Source: Planctomycetales bacterium (GTDB taxonomy: Bacteria; Planctomycetota; Planctomycetia; Pirellulales; Pirellulaceae). From it: a DNA stretch of 64,000 nucleotides. The stretch is taken from the NCBI GenBank assembly GCA_020426845.1, contig JAGQPF010000032.1, positions 1-64,000 of the forward strand, written 5' to 3'. The first letter of the stretch is position 1, and every line of letters starts with the position of its first letter. Below, one piece after another: positions 9,701-17,183 of the stretch. The notes beneath the pieces are model-generated. The model had not been told where the DNA came from. It made no database searches and saw only the letters and a list, made by a program, of their open reading frames with translations. A program made the position numbers and the translations under genes.

Positions 9701-10069
9701 AAGGTGGATTTGCCGGTGGTGGTGCTTGCTGGCGCCGGCAACGACTTCATCTTCGCCGGGGGAGAAAAGTCGATCGTTTTTGGCGGAGCCGGCGACGATG
9801 TGCTGATCGGCAACGAGGACGAGAACTTGCTGTTTGGCGGCCCGGGCGACGACCGCATCGGACGCGGCTACGGCCAACAGGATGAAGAAGGTTCGCGGCG
9901 CCGACGTCGAGGAAGGGACTGCGATGACGACGAGGATGGCGACGACGACGGACCTGGCGCCTTAACGCTCGACGAACAGCTCATCGAGTCGCTCACGGCT
10001 GACTGGAACCTGGCTACGAGTGACGCGCGTTTGGACGCGTTGGAGCAGCTGTTAGGCGAACTGTTCTAG
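6779..10069 (+). CDS. Giant surface protein: LEPR motif, duplicated SdrD-B/propeller units, PKD-like and calcium-binding repeats
   Basis: A 1,096-residue secreted or surface protein. Near residue 45 it has LLAEALESRLMLAG, the planctomycete LEPR-type N-terminal motif. Next come two copies of one unit. Unit 1 (about 50-365) has an SdrD-B-like fold (GVAVYLDQNQDGTPQLTE) then a propeller (SIVELDPATGAVLASFDRPG). Unit 2 (about 370-700) has GGVFDDDNQNGLHDAGELGF then EILELDPETGAILARFDRPG. A PKD-like domain follows (YLWDLDGDGIFGE), then a second Ig-like stretch (VSWGDGELQTIEV). RTX-type calcium-binding repeats come next (GGAGDDVLIGNEDENLLFGG), then a low-complexity Arg/Asp tail and a helical C-terminus. 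It is probably an adhesion or cell-wall component. The start could also be the ATG at 6824. A mobile-type palindrome begins at its stop codon. Confidence 0.9.
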   Translation: MIHASSRYSFLLGFLMTRSTHGHRCAPSPRNASHRPETKATLLAEALESRLMLAGLIEGVVIEESTLAPIVGVAVYLDQNQDGTPQLTEPRAWTDEQGRYRFESAPAGEVIVRLVLPPQWRQISPADPSRLFAIDATGQDSIVELDPATGAVLASFDRPGTDSASVGLAYNGVSLFLSDTGSHALYEIDPNQGTVLNTIDLPAGPYDGVAALNDGLVYVASPNRNEILVVQPTTGEIIRTLEVTNDAGAVNIQGGLGEAPGNDTLLVLTVTDEIVEVDPLSGQVLSTISHAQSRVDAAIAKLGGEIYVGYGGVNQGIDVFDATGQLLRSLPMTSPVFGLAGYSGDGDGHRINVTDGGTAVADFRVVSTLSRLSGGVFDDDNQNGLHDAGELGFANSTVYLDLNDNGVLDEDEPFVVTDGTGQFEFADLPPQDYVVRQQLTAPAVQTSPTLGRARLFAVDAAAAPDEILELDPETGAILARFDRPGIDTSGTGLAYDGAALYVTDLASDTIYVVDPDTGVVSASFASPTGSADGLAALDGLLYVGDFATNDISVVDPVTRAVVRVLDMDAIVPGLDLNGGLGEAPALHALVATTASHEIVLIDPQTGQLLSQFEHGQNAFDVGVAGVGDELYVSFANIGLGVHVFDVAGELLRTLPTSVAAFGLAAGQPADDAIRIRLGESETVSGLEFGTFKPNLPPQAVVELLDPHEQPGQPIPEGVSLELSGERSTDPEQQPLQYLWDLDGDGIFGETGSAAVVGDEVGAIVTVDGSQLDGAAQRMFSLRVVDHKGLADESVLTVSIANQAPVIASLAPAGASEASANESNEARPNQEFAWLLDFRDASAVDSHRVEVSWGDGELQTIEVAAGDSRELLLSHTYVMAGVYQVLVRVTDDDGGLAEARRQARVLGIGVHEREEGAVVQVVGSAENDQIWIDERWGRLLVQATIAGEHQLLAMRHASRVEVLAGDGDDLVTITHKVDLPVVVLAGAGNDFIFAGGEKSIVFGGAGDDVLIGNEDENLLFGGPGDDRIGRGYGQQDEEGSRRRRRGRDCDDDEDGDDDGPGALTLDEQLIESLTADWNLATSDARLDALEQLLGELF

Positions 10070-10132
10070 TGGGCAGTTCAAAAATCTTCCCTGGCGCAAT
10101 TGCCGATCGGGAAGTTTTTGAAATGCGTTGTA
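10067..10132. repeat. Short copy of a MITE-like palindromic element
   Basis: The element starts at the stop codon of the preceding gene: TAGTGGGCAGTTCAAAAATC, then CTTCCCTGGCGCAAT, and closes with GGGAAGTTTTTGAAATGCG. TTCAAAAATCTTCCC and GGGAAGTTTTTGAA form terminal inverted repeats. A longer copy in the opposite orientation is at 51093-51195; this one lacks that copy's ~37-base centre. The stem with its T-rich right arm may act as a transcription terminator. Confidence 0.85.
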
Positions 10133-10166
10133 GTTTTGCGGATCCGCCGCGAGACGAGTGGACCGT

Positions 10167-10263
10167 CAAGCCTTCGTTTTGGGATTGGAGAACTCGCGAA
10201 GTCGTGGCGAGCCACGAGGTTGGGGCGGCGACCAACCCAACGTTTTAGTGTTGACGGGGCACT
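10167..10263. repeat. 97 bp dispersed repeat, copy 2 (inverted)
   Basis: It is the reverse complement of 4856-4952, running from CAAGCCTTCGTTTTGGG to TTGACGGGGCACT. A fragment of the middle (GAATTCGCGAAGTCGTGGCG) also occurs at 5127. Together with the adjacent palindromic element it fills the 10070-10331 intergenic region. Confidence 0.85.
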
Positions 10264-10309
10264 CGAACTTCACGGATCACTAACGGCGGGCCGCTTTTCA
10301 GCGGACGCT

Positions 10310-10331
10310 GTGGCCGCTTTTCAACGGCCAC
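10310..10331 (-). terminator. Hairpin after the DsrE gene stop
   Basis: GTGGCCG and CGGCCAC pair around an eight-base loop, directly after the stop codon of the minus-strand dsrE-like gene. There is no clear U-run, so termination is only suspected. Confidence 0.4.
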
Positions 10332-10721
10332 CTAGAATGTCACCGCAATGCCACCCATGGCCATTTCGAGCATGGTGGCGAAGCCGCCAATTTCGGTTTG
10401 CGGCAAGCGTTCCACCATCATCGGCAGCTCGGGGCTGCCCGAACTGCACGTGCGGTGGCACACGGAGCAAAGAATCAAACGGCCGCCACTGTCGAGAAAC
10501 TGGTGGATGATGTCTTCCAGCGGGGGGAACCCCTGGACGGTGATGCCCGACGAGCTGCCCTGATAGCCCCACACGGCGCCATCGCTGGTCAGAAAGACCG
10601 CCGCGCGATGTCCCATCGCCAGCGCCGAGAGGGCGCAAGAGAACCCTAGCGTGGCATTCTTGCCGTTGTCGGCCTTGCCCACCGTCAAGATGACGACAAC
10701 ATCTTTCACCTCGGGTTCCAT
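10332..10721 (-). CDS. DsrE/DsrF-family sulfur-relay protein
   Basis: A 129-residue cytoplasmic protein of the DsrE-like fold. The first strand and loop (DVVVILTVGKADNGKNATLGFSCALSALAMGH) and the FLTSDGAVWGY stretch are typical. A cysteine cluster, LILCSVCHRTC (Cys85, Cys88, Cys92), sits where DsrE-type proteins carry the persulfide. It is the second gene of a two-gene operon with a TusA-like protein (82-base gap), the usual partner that hands over persulfide sulfur. The role is probably sulfur trafficking for tRNA thiolation, cofactor assembly or sulfur oxidation; the exact pathway cannot be told. Confidence 0.85.
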   Translation of the reverse strand: MEPEVKDVVVILTVGKADNGKNATLGFSCALSALAMGHRAAVFLTSDGAVWGYQGSSSGITVQGFPPLEDIIHQFLDSGGRLILCSVCHRTCSSGSPELPMMVERLPQTEIGGFATMLEMAMGGIAVTF

Positions 10722-10803
10722 GTTTGCCTCGTTGGCATGATCGGTGTCAATCGGTCAATTGTCGGGCCGGCCTTGGGCCCCAAGATTGGTCGAATCAGCG
10801 GGG

Positions 10804-11076
10804 TTAGCCGAGGCAGACGACCGCTGTCTGCACATCGCCCGGCTCGAATTGTTCGATGGTGTGCCCCATCCTCCGCGCCCACGCCTCGAGGTCGGGCTTG
10901 AAGGCGAGATCGGTCGCTCTCACTTCGATTCGCTGTCCGGACGAGAGCGAGCGAGCCGCCTTGGTCAGCTCGACAATCGGCATCGGGCAGTTCATCCCCT
11001 CGCAATTCAGCTTGTGGTCAATCTCGCTCATCAGCCGTTCCTTTTGGATCGCAGACGTTGCGGCAAGCGCGGACAT
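10804..11076 (-). CDS. TusA-family sulfur carrier protein
   Basis: A 90-residue protein. The ATG at 11076 is chosen because GGGAAGGGAA lies just upstream; a second ATG at 11031 would give 75 residues, closer to the usual TusA length. The active-site motif CEGMNCPMPIVELTKA contains the CPxP cysteine that carries persulfide sulfur. The rest (SLSSGQRIEVRATDLAFKPD then LEAWARRMGHTIEQ) matches the two-layer TusA fold. It lies upstream of, and is co-directional with, the DsrE-like gene. Confidence 0.9.
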   Translation of the reverse strand: MSALAATSAIQKERLMSEIDHKLNCEGMNCPMPIVELTKAARSLSSGQRIEVRATDLAFKPDLEAWARRMGHTIEQFEPGDVQTAVVCLG

Positions 11077-11208
11077 CGTTGTTCCCTTCCCATCGCCCCA
11101 ATTCGACGGCCGGATCGAGCGAATCCGCCGCGATCCGCCACGAATTCCGGGGGACCGTGACGTCTGGTGGGAATTTGCCGAGTGTCGCATGCGTTGCCGG
11201 GACGCCTT

Positions 11209-11342
11209 GAAGCGTCAGCGAGGGATAAGGATCCCGAAGCGTCAGCGAAGGGTGAGGGATGAGGGAACCCGAAGCGTCAGCGAGGGATAAGGACTGGCGA
11301 GGACCTCCGCCATGCTTATCCTTCGCTAACGCTTCGGGTTTC
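11209..11342. repeat. GAAGCGTCAGCGAGGGATAAGGA repeat cluster with inverted copy
   Basis: Three direct copies of CCGAAGCGTCAGCGAGGGAT start at about 11209, 11235 and 11267. An inverted copy (CTTATCCTTCGCTAACGCTT plus CGGG) is at 11315-11338. The third copy and the inverted copy can form a long imperfect hairpin. The same family appears at 37757-37900 and 61996-62076. Confidence 0.85.
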
Positions 11343-11425
11343 CTTCCCGGGCAATCCTTCGAAACCGACGGCCATGGCTGCGAGTATTCTGGATGAGCTT
11401 CCATGGATCGCAGTGAGTCCTCGCC

Positions 11426-12616
11426 ATGACACGTTGGAGTCAGCCTTTCGCCGCCTGGGCAGTTGCCTGGGCCTTATGCTCGAGCTTGCCATGCGCCGCG
11501 GACACGACAAGTCGGGCCTCCATCGCAGGCGACCCTTGTGAGGCCCGGTGGGATGCGGCGGCCGAACAGGCGTTGGTGTGGGAACACCCCACCGGGTTCG
11601 CGTTGCCACAGGGTTTGGCGGTCGACGCCCGAGGCCTGCTGCATGTCGCGATGAAATCAGCGGGCGTGCAGACGTTTTCCACTCGCGGCGGCCCGGCAAT
11701 CGGCCAAGTGCCTCGCGCCAAGCTAGACAACCTGGACGCGATGCATTTGACCCTTGTGGGCAGCCGGCTTTACGTTGCCCTCGGCAGCTTTTTTTCCGCG
11801 AGTGGAGAGCACGCCGGCTTGGCAATTCTCGATGTAAGCCAACCGCGTGCGCCGCTAGTATTGGGCGTGTGGCGATCCGACGAAAAGCTGAAGGGCGCCG
11901 CAACCGTGGCGATTGACGGAGCGCATGCCTATCTTGGCGCGATGTCCGCAGGCGTTATGGTGCTCGACGTCTCCAACCCCGCCAACATTCGCAAGCTCAC
12001 CACATTCCAACCCGACATTCACTTTCCCCGGCGCAACCCGAGTCGGATCGGGCATCCCAATGCGCGCGGACTTGCCATCGCGGCCGGGAAACTCTGGGTC
12101 GCGTACGACGCGGGCGGGTTGCGGGTGCTAGACATTTCGCAGCCAGCGCGGCCGCGAGAAGTGTCGAGATACATCAATTCCAAGATGATCGGCAAACAGC
12201 AGGCGTACAACAATCTCGTCATCCACGCAGGCACAGCGTATGTCGGCGTCGACTATGCAGGCCTGGAGATCTTGGATGTGAAGAACCCCGGGGCGATTCG
12301 GCAGATCGGCTGGTGGAATCCTTGGTCCGCCGAAAAGCCGTCCAATCTCTGGTTCAACTGCCCCGGCCACGTGAATCAGGTCGAGTTCGACGCCCGACTG
12401 CGGCGAGTTTATCTCTCGGCTGGCGACAGCGAATTGCAGGTGGTGGACGTCGCCAATCCCGCTCAGCCACGGCTTGTGCAGCGCTACGGATCGCCGGGAA
12501 ACAAACAAGGGGTGTGGGGCCTGGGGATCGACGACGATCGCGTTTATCTGAGCTACATCCGAGCGGCCATTCCATTCAACGCCAATTGGTCCGGAATTCG
12601 CGCCGTGCAACGCTAA
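11426..12616 (+). CDS. Exported LVIVD-repeat (beta-propeller) protein with in-frame repeat insertion
   Basis: A 396-residue protein with a signal peptide (FAAWAVAWALCSSLPCAAD, residues 8-26). Repeated blades end in motifs such as GLAILDVSQP, GVMVLDVSNP, GLRVLDISQP, GLEILDVKNP and ELQVVDVANP, the LVIVD pattern of a surface beta-propeller. Function is unknown; it probably binds proteins or polysaccharide outside the cell. Just after the signal peptide, residues 30-42 (RASIAGDPCEARW) are encoded by a copy of the dispersed 45 bp palindromic repeat, in frame. The upstream region contains another repeat family. Confidence 0.88.
   Translation: MTRWSQPFAAWAVAWALCSSLPCAADTTSRASIAGDPCEARWDAAAEQALVWEHPTGFALPQGLAVDARGLLHVAMKSAGVQTFSTRGGPAIGQVPRAKLDNLDAMHLTLVGSRLYVALGSFFSASGEHAGLAILDVSQPRAPLVLGVWRSDEKLKGAATVAIDGAHAYLGAMSAGVMVLDVSNPANIRKLTTFQPDIHFPRRNPSRIGHPNARGLAIAAGKLWVAYDAGGLRVLDISQPARPREVSRYINSKMIGKQQAYNNLVIHAGTAYVGVDYAGLEILDVKNPGAIRQIGWWNPWSAEKPSNLWFNCPGHVNQVEFDARLRRVYLSAGDSELQVVDVANPAQPRLVQRYGSPGNKQGVWGLGIDDDRVYLSYIRAAIPFNANWSGIRAVQR
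11513..11551 (+). repeat. 45 bp palindromic repeat inside a coding sequence
   Basis: CGGGCCTC pairs with GAGGCCCG across a 19-base loop; this copy lies wholly within the LVIVD-protein gene and keeps it open. It encodes RASIAGDPCEARW, the same frame as the copy inside the gene at 52343. Confidence 0.9.
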
Positions 12617-12910
12617 CACGGCGCTCGGCGTTAACTTGGCGTTAACTTGGCGCGAAGCTTAGTGCTGACATGGCCCTGACACGCCGGCAACCCACAGGGC
12701 GCAACTGCGCGTTGCCTTCAATCCGCACGCAATGGCTCGCATTTGAGCGAGTTTGAACGCATTCGAGCGCAATTGCGCGCTATGCAAGGCGTGGGATCGA
12801 GATGGCACATGCGGCAAATTCTGCGTATAGTGTCCCAGGGAGCCGTGCGACGCCCTCGTCGCTCGCACGCCACCGACTGGCAGTTCCGCCGCCAGGACAC
12901 GAGGGGCAAG
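12617..12910. promoter_or_regulatory. Repeat-bearing upstream region of the HTH/sigma operon
   Basis: This is a 294-base intergenic stretch. It has a direct repeat GGCGTTAACTT at 12628-12638 and 12639-12649. It also has CGCATTTGAGCGA (12738-12750) repeated as CGCATTCGAGCGC (12758-12770), exactly 20 bases apart and so on the same helix face, and a perfect palindrome GCGCAATTGCGC (12767-12778). These could be operator sites for the HTH protein encoded just downstream. The site is inferred from spacing only; no factor is known. Confidence 0.35.
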
Positions 12911-13474
12911 ATGAATTTGACGAACGAGCGATTTCAACTGGGAATGGCGACCGAGTGGTGGGTGACACATCGCGACGTGAAGCCGATCCGCGGAGCGATC
13001 ATCCGCGCGTTTCTCGACCACTGGTTGCCGGTTGTCGAGGGGGCGATTCGCGCCAACAAACGAAGCGGTCATTCGCCAGCCAATTGGGACCAGCTCGCCG
13101 GAGCGCTCGACCGCAACTTCGCCAGCCTCTGGCGGGCCAAGAACGGCAAGGTCAAGCTCTCCTGGTACGACGCCGAATTATTGGCCGAGACCTTGGGGCT
13201 GCGCATCGAACAAATGACACCGACGCGACGGCAGTGGCTGCCGGCGGCAACTCGCTACGTCTGCGGATCCGAGGTCAGCGACCGGGACGCCACCGCGTAC
13301 GCGCTGTATCGCATGTCGGGAGCGAAGAAGTTCAACCCGCACTTCGACGCCTTGGCGCTGGAGCAAGTGCGGGAAGCGTTGCCGGGATTTCTCGACGCCG
13401 ATGGCGTCGCCAACGCGGTGGCACAAGTTGCAGAACGAGTGGGGCAGGCATTGCAGGCGGCCGATCAGCACTAA
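12911..13474 (+). CDS. Putative HTH (Cro/CI-like) protein upstream of an ECF sigma factor
   Basis: A 187-residue protein starting at the ATG at 12911, which follows GAGGGGCAAG. The upstream in-frame extension is repeat DNA and is not used. Residues 52-95 (NWDQLAGALDRNFASLWRAK, then LSWYDAELLAETLGLRIEQM) have the pattern of a Cro/CI-type helix-turn-helix: LA..L, W..K.GK, L...LG. The rest is unrecognised and mostly helical. It is co-directional with the sigma gene 82 bases downstream, so it may be a co-regulator. An AACCGC/GCGGTT hairpin overlaps its stop. The HTH assignment is an inference from pattern only. Confidence 0.6.
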   Translation: MNLTNERFQLGMATEWWVTHRDVKPIRGAIIRAFLDHWLPVVEGAIRANKRSGHSPANWDQLAGALDRNFASLWRAKNGKVKLSWYDAELLAETLGLRIEQMTPTRRQWLPAATRYVCGSEVSDRDATAYALYRMSGAKKFNPHFDALALEQVREALPGFLDADGVANAVAQVAERVGQALQAADQH

Positions 13475-13556
13475 CCGCTGAGAAGGCGGTTGAAGATTTT
13501 TCGGGGCTGTCAATCTCCCCCGTCCTCCACCCCCAACGACCAAGCCACCCAATACG

Positions 13557-14276
13557 ATGGACAACCCCTCCGACAAGCGTTCCCTTGATCCCGACGTTCG
13601 GGACGCCTTGCCTCCCGCAGGCGACTGCGACGACCGGGATGCCCGTGAGCAGGTTGCCGAAGCCGCTGCGCTGGAGTTTCTAGCGAACCTCGAGACGGAG
13701 TCCGAGGACGATGTGTTCGCCGCAGCCGAGTTCGGTGTCATCGTGTCGGCGCTGCGACAAGGGTCCATGGGCGCCGTGTGGTCCTTGATCGAGCGTTATG
13801 AGCCCCATATCCAGCGAGTCGTGCGACGCCGGCTCAGTCACAAGCTCCGCTCGAAATTCGACACCATGGACTTCGTGCAGATGGTTTGGATGTCGTTCTT
13901 CGAGGATCCGGATCGGCTTGGCGGATTTGACAATCCACGGCAGCTGTTTGGCTTTCTCGCCAAAATGGCTCAGCATAAGGTGGACACCGAGTTGCGGCGC
14001 CGGACGACTCAGAAATACGATGTCTCCAAGGAGCGCCCCTTGGAGGAAGTGCAGTCCCGCGCAGAGCGCCCGCTCGACACTCCGAGCCAGATCGCCATCG
14101 CTCGCGAACGCTGGGATGACTTGCTGGAGAAGCTGCCCAATCACCACCGCGAAGTCGTGCGGCTGCGGCTGGCCGGCATGACCTTCCAACAGATCTCCGA
14201 CAAGCTCTCGCTCGACGAGCGAACAGCGCGGCGCGTGCTCAAGGCGCTCACCTCGATGCTGGGTGAAGACGGCTAA
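13557..14276 (+). CDS. ECF-type RNA polymerase sigma factor
   Basis: A 239-residue sigma-70-family protein with regions 2 and 4. Region 2 runs from about residue 65 to 140 (GAVWSLIERYEPHIQRVVRR, then DTMDFVQMVWMSFF and FLAKMAQHKVDTELRRR). Region 4 (about 180-235) shows LPNHHREVVRLRLAGMTFQQ followed by ISDKLSLDERTARRVLKAL, the -35-binding HTH. The ~60-residue acidic N-terminal extension is unusual. No anti-sigma factor is adjacent; the HTH protein upstream is the only candidate partner. It converges with the DUF1501 gene (7-base gap). Confidence 0.9.
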   Translation: MDNPSDKRSLDPDVRDALPPAGDCDDRDAREQVAEAAALEFLANLETESEDDVFAAAEFGVIVSALRQGSMGAVWSLIERYEPHIQRVVRRRLSHKLRSKFDTMDFVQMVWMSFFEDPDRLGGFDNPRQLFGFLAKMAQHKVDTELRRRTTQKYDVSKERPLEEVQSRAERPLDTPSQIAIARERWDDLLEKLPNHHREVVRLRLAGMTFQQISDKLSLDERTARRVLKALTSMLGEDG

Positions 14277-14283
14277 GGACGTC

Positions 14284-15681
14284 TCAGAACAATGGCAGCA
14301 CTTTACCGTCGCTCACGGGAAACGGCCGATTGAGCGGATCGTAGATTTTGGCCCTTGGCGAAACGCCAAGCGCGCGAAACGCGGTGGCATGCAGATCGGC
14401 CGGGGTGCAAGCGTTCTCAGCGGGATGCGCGCCATGGGCGTCGCTGGCGCCATACACTTGGCCGCCGCGAATCCCGCCGCCGGCCAGCGCCACGCTATAA
14501 ACGCCGGGGTAATGGTCACGGCCCGCCGAGCCATTGACTTGCGGCGTGCGGCCAAAGTCGGTGGTTAACATCACCAGCGTGCGGTCAAGCATTCCTCGCT
14601 GCTGCAAGTCGGACAGCAATGCCGATAGCCCCTGATCGAGCACCGGCAACAACCGGTTCTTGAGCCGATTGAAGTTGTCGCCGTGGGTGTCCCACATGTC
14701 GCCGCTGCCACCATTCAAATCGCCGGCGGCATAGCACACCTGCACGACGGGGACGCCGGCCTCGACGAGTCGACGCGCGAGCAACAGGCTCTGACCGCCG
14801 ATATGGTCGCCATACAGCTCCGCCACATCGCGACGCTCGTTGGCGAGATCGTAGGCACGCTTGATGTTGTCGCTGAGCAACAAGTTGTTCGCGAGCGCCC
14901 GGAAGTGGCGATGGCCCGCAAAATCTGCGGCAGCACCGACAGGCTGCTCGAGTTGGTCCAGCAGTTGGCGTCGCGAGCTGACTCGCGATAGATCGACACT
15001 GCTGCCGAGCTCCAACACCTCGGAGCCGAGCGACCGCGACACGCCGCCCCAGGCCGCGCCTTGGGGCGTCTTCAGCACAATCGGATCGTGCTCGACGCCC
15101 AACCAGCCGCCGTACTCGCCGGCCTGCAGTGTGCCGTTGTCGACCATCGGATAGGGTAGCCGAATGGCACTCGGGACATTCCCTCGGCCCTCCATCGCAG
15201 GCGTCCGCAGCTCGGAGACCATGGCGGCAAACGAGGGCCAGTGGCTGCGTTGCGGGGCGATGTTGCCGGGCGGGTTGGGAGGCGGCGCGTGGCCGGTCAG
15301 ATTCCAATACATTCCGCGGCCATGAGCCGACTCGCCGTGTCGAATCGAGCGGATCACGGCCAGCTTGTCCATCTGTTGGGCCAACCGCGGCAAGTGCTCG
15401 CCGATCCGCACGCCGGGGACGTTGGTGGCGATCGTTTGAAACTCGCCGCGGATCTCGGCCGGCGCATCGGGCTTCGGATCAAACGTCTCGTGGTGGCTCA
15501 TTCCGCCCCAACAGTAGACGATGATGCAGGACTTGGCCGGCTCCGTTCCCGAGTTGACCGGCGCCGCAAACGACACCGGCAGCGCGCCGCTGGCCCCGAC
15601 CAGGCCGGCCGCGCCAAACGCACCAACAGCGCCGCGCAGCACGTCCCGACGTGACACACCCGAATTATTCAGCGACCGCAT
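14284..15681 (-). CDS. DUF1501 protein, Tat-exported (sulfatase-like fold)
   Basis: A 465-residue protein. The start at 15681 is set by GGAAGGGAA upstream and by the twin-arginine signal SRRDVLRGAVGAFGAAGLVG that follows. The DUF1501 body shows CIIVYCWGGMSHHETFDPKP, EHLPRLAQQMDKLAVIRSI, GDMWDTHGDN and MLTTDFGRTP, an alkaline-phosphatase-like arrangement. DUF1501 proteins are abundant in planctomycetes and usually pair with a DUF1549/DUF1553 cytochrome; here the upstream partner is a PQQ-type propeller 20 bases away. It is probably periplasmic, with an unknown substrate. Confidence 0.92.
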   Translation of the reverse strand: MRSLNNSGVSRRDVLRGAVGAFGAAGLVGASGALPVSFAAPVNSGTEPAKSCIIVYCWGGMSHHETFDPKPDAPAEIRGEFQTIATNVPGVRIGEHLPRLAQQMDKLAVIRSIRHGESAHGRGMYWNLTGHAPPPNPPGNIAPQRSHWPSFAAMVSELRTPAMEGRGNVPSAIRLPYPMVDNGTLQAGEYGGWLGVEHDPIVLKTPQGAAWGGVSRSLGSEVLELGSSVDLSRVSSRRQLLDQLEQPVGAAADFAGHRHFRALANNLLLSDNIKRAYDLANERRDVAELYGDHIGGQSLLLARRLVEAGVPVVQVCYAAGDLNGGSGDMWDTHGDNFNRLKNRLLPVLDQGLSALLSDLQQRGMLDRTLVMLTTDFGRTPQVNGSAGRDHYPGVYSVALAGGGIRGGQVYGASDAHGAHPAENACTPADLHATAFRALGVSPRAKIYDPLNRPFPVSDGKVLPLF

Positions 15682-15701
15682 GCGAATTCCCTTCCGTGGG
15701 T

Positions 15702-17183
15702 TTACTTCTTCAGGTCGTAACAGGCGACGCCATCTTCCAGCCGCAAATACAGGCGTCCGCCTGCGACAGCGGGCGAGGAGCAAGCCAGCGGGCCATTGCC
15801 CCGAAACATCTTCTGCCACTTCTGCAGCGCTTCTTTGCGTCCTTCGGGCGTCTTTTCGAGCTCGTCCATGCCCGCCAATTTGCGGTACACCGACTCCTCC
15901 GCCAACAAGCCGTCCTTGTCGATCTTTGCCTGGGCCAGCAGCTCGAATCGCTCGGGAGTGGCGGCAAACATCAGCAGCCCGTCGTAGGTGTACATCAACT
16001 TGTGGTCGGCGCCGACCAATGAAGTGTACTGGGGGTTGGACATCTCCATAGTGGCGCCCCATGCCCGCTTGCCCGTATCCAGATTCACGCAGGCCAGCTT
16101 CCGCTCGCCTTGGACAAAGACATGTCCGTCGAGCACCACCGGCGTGGAGCCCTTGTCGGCGACGTCGTGAAACGACCAGAGCTGCTTGGCGCCATCCGAC
16201 GAGAGCGCGTAGCACCTCAGGCCCGCCTTGCGATTGCTGCCGAATGTCAACAACTTGTCGCCGACAACGACGGGGCTCGAATGCTGCGCGTCCGACTTGA
16301 CTCGCCACAACTCCTCGCCCGACTTCAAGTCAAAGCACGCGGTCTCGCCGCCGCCGACGTTCGCCACCACGCGTTTGTCGCCGCCATCGGCCCACAACAT
16401 CGGACTCGAGTGCGATCCCTTGGTGTTGTCGGCGGTCCACAGGATGGCGCCGGTTGAGGCGTCCAACGCAAACAGCTGACTGGCGAGCACCACGGCGACG
16501 TTGTCCTCGACCAAAAAGGACGACTGCATATACTCGTCGCGAAACTCGCCCGGCAACTGTTGCTCCCAGACGGTCGAGCCATCGGCGGTCGCCTGACACC
16601 GGGCCACTCGGCCTGCGCCGAGGATGAACAACTTGCCTGCGGCGATTGTCGGCGAGCCCGACTGAGCGAACCGCGTGTAGACGCTTTTCTTCTCGGTCGT
16701 CCAAAGGTCCTTTCCCGTCTCCGCGTCCAAACAGAGCATGATCTCGTCGTAGCGGAAGAACTTGCTCGCCTCCTCCTGCTCGTCACGGCGTTTGCGTTCG
16801 TACTCTTGGTACTCTTCATCCGTCATGCCGCCTCGCTTGTCGGGAGGCAGCCAGGGGTACTTGGCCTTGGGCGGTTGGCCGTCTCCGACTTTCACCTTGC
16901 GATGCGTGAACACAAAGACCTTGCCGTCCGCGACGGTGGGGCTGGCCCAGCCCGCCGAGCGCGCGAACGGAATTTGGCGACGAATCCAGTGCGGCTTGAG
17001 CCCCGTGTCGGGCAAGCCATCGATCAAGGTGGGCCCCTCCGCCACGGCGCCGACGTCCGCCGGGCCGCGCCATCGAGACCAGCTGGAAGCGTCCTCTCCG
17101 ATCGCCACCGTGGCGCTGGCCAGCAACCACGCGAAACACACCATGGCTCGTCGCATACCGACCGCTGAATCATTTCTCGACAC
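15702..17183 (-). CDS. Exported PQQ-like beta-propeller protein
   Basis: A 493-residue protein starting at GTG 17183, which has GAGG six bases upstream; ATG 17156 is the alternative. A signal peptide follows (MVCFAWLLASATVAIGED). Propeller blades carry the PQQ-like pattern: CLDAETGKDLW, ALDASTGAILWTADN, CFDLKSGEELWRV, CVNLDTGKRAW. A charged helical insert (DEEYQEYERKRRDEQEEASK) sits near residue 130 and another near 430. No catalytic residues can be named; it may be a scaffold rather than a quinoprotein enzyme. It is the first gene of an operon with the DUF1501 gene. Confidence 0.88.
   Translation of the reverse strand: MSRNDSAVGMRRAMVCFAWLLASATVAIGEDASSWSRWRGPADVGAVAEGPTLIDGLPDTGLKPHWIRRQIPFARSAGWASPTVADGKVFVFTHRKVKVGDGQPPKAKYPWLPPDKRGGMTDEEYQEYERKRRDEQEEASKFFRYDEIMLCLDAETGKDLWTTEKKSVYTRFAQSGSPTIAAGKLFILGAGRVARCQATADGSTVWEQQLPGEFRDEYMQSSFLVEDNVAVVLASQLFALDASTGAILWTADNTKGSHSSPMLWADGGDKRVVANVGGGETACFDLKSGEELWRVKSDAQHSSPVVVGDKLLTFGSNRKAGLRCYALSSDGAKQLWSFHDVADKGSTPVVLDGHVFVQGERKLACVNLDTGKRAWGATMEMSNPQYTSLVGADHKLMYTYDGLLMFAATPERFELLAQAKIDKDGLLAEESVYRKLAGMDELEKTPEGRKEALQKWQKMFRGNGPLACSSPAVAGGRLYLRLEDGVACYDLKK

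Noticed and set aside
12743-12910. Upstream extension of the HTH protein to give 243 residues
   Set aside because: The added residues are encoded by direct repeats and a palindrome, while ATG 12911 has a better ribosome site and a cleaner N-terminus.
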